Shown: piece by piece, positions 1 through 7,494 of the stretch
Position numbering within the stretch: position 1 is the stretch's first letter
Layout: every line of letters begins with the position of its first letter
Assembly: GCA_965267435.1 (NCBI GenBank)
Contig: OZ253960.1
Location: forward strand, 3,224,001 to 3,288,000
Origin: JAWPMT01 sp965267435
GTDB lineage: Bacteria > Bacteroidota > Bacteroidia > Cytophagales > Cyclobacteriaceae
Direction of reading: 5' to 3'
DNA length: 64,000 nucleotides
Position numbers and translations under genes: made by a program
The notes under the pieces: model-generated
Database searches by the model: none
Told to the model about the DNA's origin: nothing
Seen by the model: the letters and a program-made list of their open reading frames with translations, nothing else

Positions 1-78
1 ATCGTCGTTCTTGTTAAGTTCATGTTTCTAAAAGTTAGAGGTCTTCTGTTATTTGTGTTTGACCTATTTTGAGTTTTA

Positions 79-157
79 AAACCCAGATCAAGTATTAGCC
101 CTCCGGGCTCGATTGAAATCGTTTCAAGGACGAAATGCTAATGCTTCGTCTGGGTTT
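79..157. other. Long imperfect inverted-repeat element upstream of the two-component operon
   Basis: A perfect 9-bp inverted repeat (AAACCCAGA at 79-87, TCTGGGTTT at 149-157) encloses further self-complementary segments. ATTAGC (94-99) can pair with GCTAAT (137-142), and TTGAAA-tcg-TTTCAA forms a tip hairpin at 113-127. An alternative fold gives separate hairpins such as AGCCC-tcc-GGGCT. No T-run follows, so it does not look like a terminator. It lies about 120 bp before the histidine kinase start and could be a structured leader, an operator or a palindromic repeat copy. No function is recognised. Confidence 0.4.
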
Positions 158-280
158 GACCTTTGGGTTATCGTAAACCACTGATGCAAATGAACGCGAC
201 CGACTCCGGCTAGTAGGTTATCGAGTGTTAACGAGTGTTAACCTCCTCATTTTGAATGAAGTACAGCCGTATATTTGAGT

Positions 281-1732
281 ATGCAAAAGGCAAAGTTCAA
301 GCGGATATCGACGGTGATAGTGGTCAGCATCCTGATCACATTGGTGACGCAGGGGTACTGGAACTACCGCAATTTTGAGCTGAACAAGCAGCGCTTTCTC
401 AATGACATGCAGGCAGCGCTAGACGACGGTGTAGAGGGCTATTACGCCAACCTCGCAAAGTTTCAGATGGTGAATGTCGCGGCGATTGCCCCCGACACAC
501 TGACCGATGCCTACACGGTCAAAATGTCTTTTGATGACGAGGACACTTTGATGATTGATTATCAAAGCTTCACCCACGATAGCGCCACCGGCACCCATGT
601 CTTTTCCTCGATAATGACTGCGGACGCCGGAAGTGTGGTACATCGCAGCTCAGGCGTCTCCTCAGTCAAGAAGATCATCACCATCGACTCGGCTTTCGAC
701 ATCAGCAGTGGCAGCGGATTCTCGGACCTGGCATCTAAGATCGTGATCGCCCTGACCAACGACACGGTCAACACACGAGAAGTAGCCTCCTATATAGAAG
801 AGGAACTGACGAAGCGAAACCTCCCGAGCGAGTTTAAACTGCTGCTTCAACCTTTCATTGATCGAGAGCTAAAACCGATAGTTGCTCCCAATGTGCTCGC
901 GGCAAACGAGGCCTACCTACCACCGGGGATGTCGCTACGGATGGGCTTCGCCAACCATACCTGGAAGATCCTGCAGATGGGATTCATGAGCCTGCTGTTG
1001 TCTGTACTCATGGCCGCAGCAATCATCTGGGGTCTCTTGTATCTGTATCGTGTGATCCAGAATCAGCGGCAGCTATCGGAGCTTAAGAACGACCTGATCA
1101 ATAACCTCACGCACGAGTTCAAAACCCCGATCGCTACTATCTCTACGGCGCTAGAGGGTATTGACAAATTCAACGAGACGAACGATCTGGAGAAGACGCA
1201 CAAGTACATCGGCATCGGACAAGACCAGCTGCGTAAGCTTGACCTCATGGTTGAAAAGCTCCTCGAGACAGCCACCCTCGAGAAGGATGAAATTGTACTA
1301 AATAAGGAGAGTATCGACCTTTCCGACATGCTCACCCAAATTGTCGAAAAATTCAGGATGACGACCGAGAAGACCATCGATTCCTCCATTCAGCCAGGGA
1401 TCGTGACACGCATCGATCCCGTGCATATCGACAATGCCTTGACCAATCTGATTGACAACGCCATCAAGTACGGCGGAGATCAAATAAGTGTGGCTCTCAC
1501 TGCCAGCGAAAAGCTGGTGATACAAGTACAGGACAATGGCCCCGGCATCCCCCGTCGGCACGTAGACAAGCTATTTGAGAAATTTTACCGTGTACCCCAG
1601 GGGGATCAGCACGACGTGAAGGGATACGGCATAGGCTTGTACTACACGGAGAAGATCATCCAAAAACACGGCGGGCAGATCACCCTGACTTCCAGGCCCG
1701 GAGCTACTACATTTACGATCACATTGCCATGA
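281..1732 (+). CDS. Two-component sensor histidine kinase
   Basis: This is a membrane-bound sensor kinase of about 483 residues. An N-terminal transmembrane helix (about residues 8-25) is followed by a periplasmic sensor region of about 200 residues with no recognised domain, then a second transmembrane helix near 235-258. The HisKA dimerisation domain carries the phospho-acceptor motif THEFKTPIA, and the HATPase domain shows the N box (NLIDNAIKYGG), G1 (DNGPGIP) and G2 (GYGIGLYY). The ATG at 281 is preferred over a TTG two codons upstream. Its stop overlaps the start of the downstream OmpR-type regulator by 4 bp (ATGA), so the two are almost certainly translationally coupled partners. The signal sensed cannot be told from sequence. 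Confidence 0.93.
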   Translation: MQKAKFKRISTVIVVSILITLVTQGYWNYRNFELNKQRFLNDMQAALDDGVEGYYANLAKFQMVNVAAIAPDTLTDAYTVKMSFDDEDTLMIDYQSFTHDSATGTHVFSSIMTADAGSVVHRSSGVSSVKKIITIDSAFDISSGSGFSDLASKIVIALTNDTVNTREVASYIEEELTKRNLPSEFKLLLQPFIDRELKPIVAPNVLAANEAYLPPGMSLRMGFANHTWKILQMGFMSLLLSVLMAAAIIWGLLYLYRVIQNQRQLSELKNDLINNLTHEFKTPIATISTALEGIDKFNETNDLEKTHKYIGIGQDQLRKLDLMVEKLLETATLEKDEIVLNKESIDLSDMLTQIVEKFRMTTEKTIDSSIQPGIVTRIDPVHIDNALTNLIDNAIKYGGDQISVALTASEKLVIQVQDNGPGIPRRHVDKLFEKFYRVPQGDQHDVKGYGIGLYYTEKIIQKHGGQITLTSRPGATTFTITLP

Positions 1733-2403
1733 AAACGAAGATATTGCTCGCTGAAGACGAGTCGGCACTCGGCATGATCGTGAAGGAAAGCCTGGAGTCT
1801 CGTGGCTTCACGGTCCAGTGGTGCGAGGACGGCGCCGCAGCATGGAAGGCCTACGAGGACAATCCACCACATGTGCTCGTCCTCGACGTAATGATGCCTG
1901 AGAGGGATGGCTTCTCGCTGGCACGAATGATCCGAAAAAAAGACAAGAAAACGCCCATCCTATTCCTGACCGCCAAGTCGCAAACGCAGGACGTGGTGGA
2001 GGGCTTTGACCTTGGGGGGAACGACTATCTGAAGAAGCCCTTCAGCATGGAAGAACTCATCGTGCGAATCAAGGAACTGGCTCAGCGCGCCGATCGCCGT
2101 ATGTCTTTCGAGACGTTGGAGATCGGAGCGTACACCTTCAACCATCCCAAGCAGACCCTAACTCTGAACGGCGAAGAACAGACGCTGACACATCGGGAGG
2201 CCGAAGTACTCCAGCGCCTGGCCAGCAAGCCCAATGAGCTGTTCGATCGGGTTGTCATGCTGGAGGAAGTCTGGGGCTCCGAAGATTTCTTCAATGCCCG
2301 CAGCATGGACGTTTTCATTACCAAGCTCCGCAAGAAGCTCGCCGACGACCCCAACGTGCAAATCATCAATGTGCGGGGCTATGGCTATAAGCTGATTTGT
2401 TAA
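1729..2403 (+). CDS. OmpR/PhoB-family response regulator
   Basis: This 224-residue DNA-binding response regulator is the cognate partner of the overlapping kinase gene. The N-terminal receiver (about 1-118) shows the acidic pair E9/D10, the phospho-acceptor D53 in LVLDVMMP, the switch threonine in FLTAK and the conserved lysine in YLKKPF. The C-terminal winged-helix domain (about 130-224) ends in the typical RGYGYKL beta hairpin. It starts inside the last codons of the kinase (ATGA overlap) and ends 12 bp before the convergent sigma-54 regulator gene, which leaves no room for a separate terminator. The target genes are unknown. Confidence 0.94.
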   Translation: MKTKILLAEDESALGMIVKESLESRGFTVQWCEDGAAAWKAYEDNPPHVLVLDVMMPERDGFSLARMIRKKDKKTPILFLTAKSQTQDVVEGFDLGGNDYLKKPFSMEELIVRIKELAQRADRRMSFETLEIGAYTFNHPKQTLTLNGEEQTLTHREAEVLQRLASKPNELFDRVVMLEEVWGSEDFFNARSMDVFITKLRKKLADDPNVQIINVRGYGYKLIC

Positions 2404-2415
2404 GCGGTAGCCTCT

Positions 2416-4320
2416 TCAATCCGCTGAAGCCACTCGTTTAATGCCGAACTTATTGATCTTGGAGGTCAGGGTGGTTCGTGCGAGTCCCAGCATTTTGGCA
2501 GCTCCATTATCCCCTGCTATTCGCCATCCTGTTTTGTTCAATGCCCTGATGATATTTTCCTTCTCCAGCTGCTCGATTTGACTCATTGTGAGTATGCCCT
2601 GCCCCTCTGTAGACATTGGTTGCGCAATAACCGTCTCCACAGAACCGTCGAGATTGAAATGACCATTTTGGGCAGTGATGATCCCGCGCTCGATTACATT
2701 CTGTAATTCCCGGACATTGCCAGGCCAGGAGTAGTTAATCATGTTGTTGTAATCCTCAGCCGAGGGGGGATGAATGTCCAAACCTCGCTGCTTAGTGAAC
2801 TTTCGAAAGAAAGCCTCCGCTATCAGCTTGATATCCTGGCCACGCTCTCGAAGGGGGGGTATCCGAAATGGAAATACGTTTAGGCGATAAAACAAGTCTT
2901 CCCTGAACTTTCCTTCCTTCACCAGTTGACCCAAATCCTGGTGTGTAGCAGCGATTATTCTGACATCCACACTGACGGTCTCTGAACTCCCCAATCTTTC
3001 AAAAGTACCCTCCTGAATTACACGTAAGAGTTTCGCTTGCAAGGCCAATGGGAGTTCTGCGATCTCATCAAGAAATAGCGTCCCTCCGTCTGCGATCAAA
3101 AACCTTCCCTCCCTTGCGCTATCAGCACCGGTATAGGCTCCTTTGACGTGACCGAACAATTCGCTTTCTATTAGTTCGGAAGGTAGGGCTGCGCAGTTCA
3201 GCATGACCATCTTTTCACTTTTCCGATCGCTGCTATCATGTATCGCTTTCGCAAATAGCTCCTTCCCCGTTCCGGTCTCTCCGACGATGAGAACATTGGC
3301 ATCAGTCGGCCCGACTTGGTGGACCTTTTCAATGCACTCCTGAATGCAATCACTTTCTCCAATGATGAATTGAAAATTAGTGGTACCAAGCTGTTCCTTC
3401 AGCAGCGCCGTCTCGGTTGACAATGCTTTGATCTTTCTGGCATCAGCGCTCTCTCTGGATATGTCCTTTAGATGAAATAGTCCATACCATTTCGAATCTG
3501 AAACATAGCCGCTCCAGTTGCAAACGACTTGAAACGGCTCGCCGTGACGTTTCAGGCATCCGAGCTCTCTCGTCCCTTCGAATTTCGCCTGAGATTCGTT
3601 TCCCACCAATGAGCGCCGGAGGTCATTCATTACCTTCCTTGATTTCGCGTCAAACAGCTCTTCAAATGGTAGGCTATCCAGGGCTTCTTTCTCATAGTCA
3701 AAAACAGTCAGTGCCGTTTGATTACACTGACAGATCCGCCACTCACTGTCTATCTCAATGATGGCATCCGATGTGCCGTTAAACAAACGGTTCAGTTTCG
3801 CCTCTCTTTCTATGATCTTGCGCACAGCATTTTCCCTGCGCAATTCTGACGCCGCCCTCGATGCAAAAATTTTGAAGATGGCAAAAACCTCGGGGATTTC
3901 TGGCATTGGCTCATTGTCCAGCAGTGCCAGATGGCCCAATACGGTCCCATCGTGGTCGCGCAGCGCCATGCCCATGTAGCTTACAGCGCCCAGGGGCTTG
4001 AGGTCAGGGTCCCTGGGGAAAAGATCGATCACCCTGCTTGGAATATGGCAAAGGTCTTCGCTGACCAAAACAGGCTCGCAGGGCGTATCTGCCACATCGT
4101 AGATGTACTCTGGCACTTTTTCGCCATCCAGGTAAAAAGCCAGTGCATTGAGCTTGTTCTGCTCTGGCCAGAATTCCGTGACCCATACGCCGTGCACATT
4201 CAGAATACGGGCAAGGTTTGACACCAGCGATTCAAAGAACTGCTGTCCTGTGTAGAAGGACGTTTCTTCGATGATTTCCTTTAGCGCCAGCAGACCGGGG
4301 TACTTAGTTCTTTCCTTCAT
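2416..4320 (-). CDS. Sigma-54-dependent transcriptional regulator (GAF-PAS-AAA+-Fis HTH)
   Basis: This is a bacterial enhancer-binding protein of about 634 residues. A GAF-like sensor domain occupies roughly 10-165 and a PAS domain roughly 180-290. The AAA+ sigma-54 interaction domain has Walker A GETGTGKE, the sigma-54 contact loop as GAYTGA (the usual motif is GAFTGA; the F-to-Y change is a known variant), and Walker B GGTLFLDEIAEL. A Fis-type helix-turn-helix (AAKMLGLARTTLTSKI) closes the protein. The ATG at 4320 is preferred over an upstream TTG at 4353, because the conserved region begins just after it. There is no receiver domain, so activity is probably set by a ligand or redox cue through GAF/PAS. 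The gene is divergent from the OsmC operon, which carries a sigma-54 promoter, so that operon is the obvious candidate target. Confidence 0.93.
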   Translation of the reverse strand: MKERTKYPGLLALKEIIEETSFYTGQQFFESLVSNLARILNVHGVWVTEFWPEQNKLNALAFYLDGEKVPEYIYDVADTPCEPVLVSEDLCHIPSRVIDLFPRDPDLKPLGAVSYMGMALRDHDGTVLGHLALLDNEPMPEIPEVFAIFKIFASRAASELRRENAVRKIIEREAKLNRLFNGTSDAIIEIDSEWRICQCNQTALTVFDYEKEALDSLPFEELFDAKSRKVMNDLRRSLVGNESQAKFEGTRELGCLKRHGEPFQVVCNWSGYVSDSKWYGLFHLKDISRESADARKIKALSTETALLKEQLGTTNFQFIIGESDCIQECIEKVHQVGPTDANVLIVGETGTGKELFAKAIHDSSDRKSEKMVMLNCAALPSELIESELFGHVKGAYTGADSAREGRFLIADGGTLFLDEIAELPLALQAKLLRVIQEGTFERLGSSETVSVDVRIIAATHQDLGQLVKEGKFREDLFYRLNVFPFRIPPLRERGQDIKLIAEAFFRKFTKQRGLDIHPPSAEDYNNMINYSWPGNVRELQNVIERGIITAQNGHFNLDGSVETVIAQPMSTEGQGILTMSQIEQLEKENIIRALNKTGWRIAGDNGAAKMLGLARTTLTSKINKFGIKRVASAD

Positions 4321-4367
4321 GACAACAGCAAATGACGAAAACAAGATACCCAAAAAGCTGAAAATGC

Positions 4368-4424
4368 CGAAATTTCGTCACAACTGACAATATCAGAAAA
4401 TACTAAACATCTGATTATCTATCA
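4368..4424. promoter_or_regulatory. Candidate upstream activator sites for the sigma-54 regulator
   Basis: The divergent intergenic region holds three short dyads: CGAAATTTCG (4368-4377, perfect), CTGACAATATCAG (4384-4396, 5 of 6 pairs) and TGAT-N5-ATCA (4412-4424). They lie about 10-70 bp upstream of the -24 element. The last two have centres 28 bp apart. Enhancer-binding proteins of this class bind dyads upstream of their promoters, but which dyad, if any, is used here is inference. Confidence 0.35.
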
Positions 4425-4433
4425 CTTAACCAA

Positions 4434-4450
4434 TTGGCATCGGAAATGCC
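4434..4450 (+). promoter_or_regulatory. Sigma-54 (-24/-12) promoter
   Basis: TTGGCATCGGAAATGCC matches the RpoN consensus TGGCAC-N5-TTGC. The invariant GG is at 4436-4437 and the invariant GC at 4448-4449, with exactly the required 10 bases between them. A start about 12 bases after the GC would give a leader of about 20 nt before the ATG at 4481. The neighbouring divergent gene encodes a sigma-54 activator, which strongly supports the call. Confidence 0.8.
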
Positions 4451-4480
4451 TTAGCAGGTTCCAAAATCAATATCATCGAA

Positions 4481-5041
4481 ATGAAAACAGACACAACACA
4501 CGTAAACGGTTTCAAAAGCCAGGATATTTTGGACACCGTAGGAGCCATCCAGCAAAACCCTGATATCGCCAAGTTTAATTTCCGGGTACGGAATAAGTGG
4601 ATATCGGGCGGCCACAATCAGAGTGCCATCAAGGACTTTTATGGTGGATGTGTAGAGGATGAAAGCCGACAAGAGCCTTTCGTCTACGACAACAGCGAGC
4701 CGCCTATTTTGCTAGGCAACAACGAAGGAGCCAACCCGGTAGAATACATTCTCCATGGTCTGGCTGGATGCATGACTACCACGATGATGCTTCATGCCGC
4801 CGCCAACGGCATCCATGTAGATCATGTGGAGTCCCACCTTGAAGGAGACATTGACGTACAGGGCTTCCTTGGCCTCAATGACTCAGTGAGGAATGGCTAT
4901 CAGAACATCCGAGTCAATTTCAGAATTCTCGGTGACTTGACTGAAGAAGAGAAGCAGAAGGTCAAGTCCTTCGCTCTCAAGTCCCCTGTATTTGACATCG
5001 TGTCAAACAAAGTCCCTGTTTCACTGATAATCGAGGCCTAA
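4481..5041 (+). CDS. OsmC/Ohr-family peroxiredoxin-like protein
   Basis: This 186-residue cytoplasmic protein has the OsmC fold. The core runs from about residue 35 to the end. Two cysteines sit where the family's redox pair is expected: C57 in YGGC and C97 in HGLAGC at the start of the central helix. Family members reduce organic hydroperoxides or act on thiol persulfides; the substrate here is not known. It is the first gene of a two-gene operon, with the methyltransferase start only 1 bp after its stop. The operon is driven by a sigma-54 promoter and flanked by a sigma-54 activator, which suggests an inducible stress or detoxification response. Confidence 0.88.
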   Translation: MKTDTTHVNGFKSQDILDTVGAIQQNPDIAKFNFRVRNKWISGGHNQSAIKDFYGGCVEDESRQEPFVYDNSEPPILLGNNEGANPVEYILHGLAGCMTTTMMLHAAANGIHVDHVESHLEGDIDVQGFLGLNDSVRNGYQNIRVNFRILGDLTEEEKQKVKSFALKSPVFDIVSNKVPVSLIIEA

Positions 5042-5042
5042 A

Positions 5043-5831
5043 ATGGATACCGAAGCACTCACACTCCAACAATCGATTGACAAGAAAGACCTGGAAAGGC
5101 AAGTCAAGTCGATGTACACTGAGGTGGCCAACAACCCTGAAGGGTCGTACCACTTTGAAACCGGACACGGACTAGCTCAAAACCTGGGCTATTCGCCCAT
5201 CGTCCTGGACATCATTCCCCCAGCAGCAGTTGAGTCATTTGCCGGGGTCGGATACCATTTTGACGTGGCCAATCTGCAACCGGGAGAAAAGGTCCTGGAT
5301 CTTGGCAGTGGATCGGGAACAGATGTCTTCTACGCCTCTGAGCAGGTAGGCGGTCGTGGCTACGTCTATGGGCTTGAAATGACCGAGGCGCAGATCCAAA
5401 AGTCCGTGGTGCTAAAAAGGGAAGGGCATTACAAAAGCGTTCAATTCCTCGAAGGGTACATTGAAGAAATTCCGTTGGCAGATGCGACCGTGGATGCCAT
5501 CATATCCAATGGAGTTATCAATCTCTCGAGTGAGAAGGAGAAGGTATTCTCAGAAGCTTTTCGAGTCCTGACCAGGGGCGGTCGTTTGGCCATTTCTGAT
5601 ATCGTCGGAAGCAGGGAGTTTCCACCTGAGATCAAGTGCAACGCGACCCTCTGGGCAGCGTGCGTCGCGGGGGCTATGCCTCAACAGGAATACCTTGACT
5701 TGATCGAGTCAGTCGGTTTTCGAATCGAGGCAGTGAAGTCCAACGACTACAGCTTCGTTTCCAACCGAGCACTGAGCGCCACCAAAAACTATGGCATTAG
5801 TAGCATCTCTGTACTGGCCAGGAAACTGTAG
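5043..5831 (+). CDS. ArsM-like SAM-dependent methyltransferase lacking two canonical cysteines
   Basis: This 262-residue class I methyltransferase has SAM motif I VLDLGSGSGTD at about 84-94. Its general plan follows the arsenite methyltransferase (ArsM) family: FAGVG before motif I, SNGVINLS in the middle, and LWAACVAGA near the C-terminal third. In true ArsM proteins the first two motifs carry arsenic-binding cysteines (GCG and SNCV). Here they are V69 and a glycine, and only the third motif keeps its cysteine. The protein is therefore unlikely to methylate arsenite by the known mechanism and may act on another thiophilic or small substrate. It is cotranscribed with the OsmC gene 1 bp upstream. 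A rho-independent terminator follows at 5847. Confidence 0.82.
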   Translation: MDTEALTLQQSIDKKDLERQVKSMYTEVANNPEGSYHFETGHGLAQNLGYSPIVLDIIPPAAVESFAGVGYHFDVANLQPGEKVLDLGSGSGTDVFYASEQVGGRGYVYGLEMTEAQIQKSVVLKREGHYKSVQFLEGYIEEIPLADATVDAIISNGVINLSSEKEKVFSEAFRVLTRGGRLAISDIVGSREFPPEIKCNATLWAACVAGAMPQQEYLDLIESVGFRIEAVKSNDYSFVSNRALSATKNYGISSISVLARKL

Positions 5832-5846
5832 CAATTGAAAGTGATC

Positions 5847-5880
5847 GACCCGTCTGCTGATGTAGGCGGGTCATTTTCTT
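5847..5880 (+). terminator. Rho-independent terminator of the OsmC-methyltransferase operon
   Basis: GACCCGTC (5847-5854) pairs with GGCGGGTC (5865-5872) with one G-U pair. It is followed by ATTTTCTT, 16 bp after the methyltransferase stop. Confidence 0.7.
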
Positions 5881-5974
5881 CAGAGCCATCCGCCACTGAC
5901 CGGTAAGCGTGCAGGAGTACTCCCTTCGGGACTGTACAAAACATCAGTCCCAGGTTTGGAATGGCCAAAAAAAG

Positions 5975-6012
5975 AAAAAGCCCGAGCATCGAATTTGATA
6001 CTCAGGCTTTTT
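5975..6012 (-). terminator. Hairpin terminator behind the tRNA-Glu relic
   Basis: An imperfect hairpin (AAAAAGCC-GAG-ATC against GAT-CTC-GGCTTTTT) is flanked by an A-rich stretch on the left, giving a T-run on the minus strand. It sits where the terminator of the intact tRNA-Glu unit sits relative to its own 3' end, which supports a duplicated transcription unit. Confidence 0.55.
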
Positions 6013-6101
6013 GCAGTCCCTAGGAGGACCGAGCGTTAAGGATTGATCCGGTGGATCAATCTAGTGAGGGGCCAGTATGTAGCGGCGCTCCCCTAGGGAC
6101 G
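6013..6101 (-). pseudogene. Probable decayed tRNA-Glu copy / structured element
   Basis: The 3' edge repeats the 3' end of the intact tRNA-Glu: TGCAGTCCCTAGG occurs at 6012-6024 and again at 6143-6155. The other edge, read on the minus strand, begins GTCCC-TAGGGG, like the tRNA 5' end with six bases deleted. The ends form a 9-bp inverted repeat (6016-6024 with 6092-6100), and a perfect 9-bp hairpin GATTGATCC-ggt-GGATCAATC lies inside (6041-6061). No anticodon or T arm can be drawn. A decayed tandem tRNA is the simplest reading; a small structured RNA is possible. Confidence 0.45.
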
Positions 6102-6105
6102 AAAC

Positions 6106-6134
6106 AAAAAAAGGCTTGCAATTTCTTGCAAGCC
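6106..6134 (-). terminator. Terminator of tRNA-Glu
   Basis: The perfect 9-bp hairpin GGCTTGCAA-tttc-TTGCAAGCC has seven A residues on its left, a T-run on the minus strand. It lies 10 bp beyond the tRNA-Glu 3' end. Confidence 0.85.
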
Positions 6135-6144
6135 CTTTAAAGTG

Positions 6145-6216
6145 CAGTCCCTAGGGGAATCGAACCCCTGTTTCCAGGATGAAAACCTGGCGTCCTAACC
6201 CCTAGACGAAGGGACC
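6145..6216 (-). tRNA. tRNA-Glu (anticodon TTC)
   Basis: The minus strand folds into a complete cloverleaf. The acceptor stem is GGTCCCT/AGGGACT (closing G-U pair), with discriminator G. The anticodon stem CCAGG/CCTGG has loop TTTTCAT, giving anticodon TTC at plus-strand 6181-6183. The T arm is CAGGGG-TTCGATT-CCCCT. The 3' CCA is not encoded. A consensus promoter lies upstream at 6278-6308 and a strong terminator follows. Confidence 0.95.
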
Positions 6217-6277
6217 GGGAATAAATTCCAATTTCTTTTCAACAGTCACTTCCTGACTGTTCCAATTTTTCGGAGGG

Positions 6278-6308
6278 CAAATATAGGAAGCTGCTACTCT
6301 TTTACAAA
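6278..6308 (-). promoter_or_regulatory. Bacteroidota-type sigma-A promoter for tRNA-Glu
   Basis: On the minus strand TTTG (6308-6305) is separated by exactly 19 bp from TATATTTG (6285-6278), matching the Bacteroidota -33/-7 consensus TTTG-N19-TAnnTTTG. The predicted leader of about 55 nt contains an 8-bp hairpin (AACAGTCA/TGACTGTT, 6241-6261). Confidence 0.8.
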
Positions 6309-6471
6309 AGAGTTCTGAGGAAAAAAGAAGAAGATGCCGTACCATATGCTGAGGCTATTAGTTCCGCTCCCTCACGGCAAACACGCTGTCCGACCACTCC
6401 CCTGAAGTAATCGCTCAATTTGCCAAATCCCTAGGAGAACTATTCCTCCACAATCCCTAATATTATGCGTC

Positions 6472-7476
6472 ATGAAGAAATCCACTTTTTTGATCGCTAG
6501 TCTCCTGAGCTATTTCTTCCTGACGCTTTTCCCCGGCTGTGGCAATCACACAGAATCCCCAACCAACCTCCTCAGTTCTCTTGAGTCTCCCATCATTTTC
6601 AAAGGCGATGACAGCACCGCCTACCGCGACCCGGCCATCTTGTATCACGAGGATGTGTTCTACCTGTTTTTCACACTCGTGAAAACGCAAAACGGCAGGA
6701 TCTATTCCTATACCGCTGAAAGCCATTCGAGGGATTTAAAAAATTGGAGCCCCGAGAGGATCCTCACCCCTCAGGACCAAACCCTGAATTTCTCCAGCCC
6801 CGGCAACATCATCAGGCACAACAATGAATGGGTTTTATGCCTGCAGACGTACCCTCGTCCTGACCACACAGTAGATCAGGGCGTGCGGTATGGTTCCCGA
6901 GATGCCAGATTGTACACGCTGCGGAGCAAAGACCTCAACAATTGGGGTGAGCCCGAGATCATGAAAGTAAAAGGCCCGGAAGTGGATGTTGCAGATATGG
7001 GGAGGATGATCGATCCCTACCTGCTAGAGGACAAAAACGAAAAAGGAAAATGGTGGTGCTTTTACAAGCAGAATGGCGTAAGCATGTCTTACAGCTACGA
7101 CTTGGAGAACTGGACCTTTTACGGGCACACCGAATCCGGTGAAAATGTGTGCGTACTCAATGAGAATGATGAGTACATCTTGTTTCATTCACCACCCAAT
7201 GGAATCGCCATTAAGCGTTCATCCAACTTAACAGATTGGAGCGACTGGGGTATCCTGATTACTTTGGGACAAAAGGAATGGAACTGGGCAAGAGGAAGGA
7301 TCACAGCTGGTACCGTGATCAACCTGAAAGACAAAGAAGGTTTAGGTAAGTATGTGATGTTCTTTCACGGCTCAGGGCCCAAATCCGAGAAGGAGGGTGA
7401 TTTTGACAAGAATGCATCGATTGGGATCTCATGGAGTGATGACCTCCTCACCTGGAACTGGCCCAGGAAAAAATGA
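6472..7476 (+). CDS. GH43/GH117-like five-bladed beta-propeller lipoprotein
   Basis: This 334-residue exported lipoprotein has signal peptide 1-22 and lipobox cysteine C23 (FPGC). The sequence shows the repeated blades of a five-bladed propeller glycosidase: YRDPAILYHEDVFYLFF near residue 45 provides the first conserved Asp, RMIDPYLLED near 180 matches a second acidic position, and SRDLKNWSP, SKDLNNWG, SYDLENWTF, SSNLTDWS and SDDLLTWNW mark blade ends. The family hydrolyses plant or algal polysaccharides and oligosaccharides; the substrate is not predictable. It stands alone, with no SusC/SusD pair nearby, so it is not part of a full polysaccharide utilisation locus within the window. Confidence 0.75.
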   Translation: MKKSTFLIASLLSYFFLTLFPGCGNHTESPTNLLSSLESPIIFKGDDSTAYRDPAILYHEDVFYLFFTLVKTQNGRIYSYTAESHSRDLKNWSPERILTPQDQTLNFSSPGNIIRHNNEWVLCLQTYPRPDHTVDQGVRYGSRDARLYTLRSKDLNNWGEPEIMKVKGPEVDVADMGRMIDPYLLEDKNEKGKWWCFYKQNGVSMSYSYDLENWTFYGHTESGENVCVLNENDEYILFHSPPNGIAIKRSSNLTDWSDWGILITLGQKEWNWARGRITAGTVINLKDKEGLGKYVMFFHGSGPKSEKEGDFDKNASIGISWSDDLLTWNWPRKK

Positions 7477-7494
7477 CCATGAACCATTCACGTT

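Noticed and set aside
5043..5831. Calling the methyltransferase an arsenite methyltransferase (arsM)
   Set aside because: Two of the cysteines needed for arsenic binding are replaced; only a family resemblance is claimed.
6012..6155. Integration (att) site of a mobile island at tRNA-Glu
   Set aside because: The repeated 13 bp would fit, but only about 130 bp lie between the copies and no integrase or island gene exists nearby; tRNA decay explains it better.
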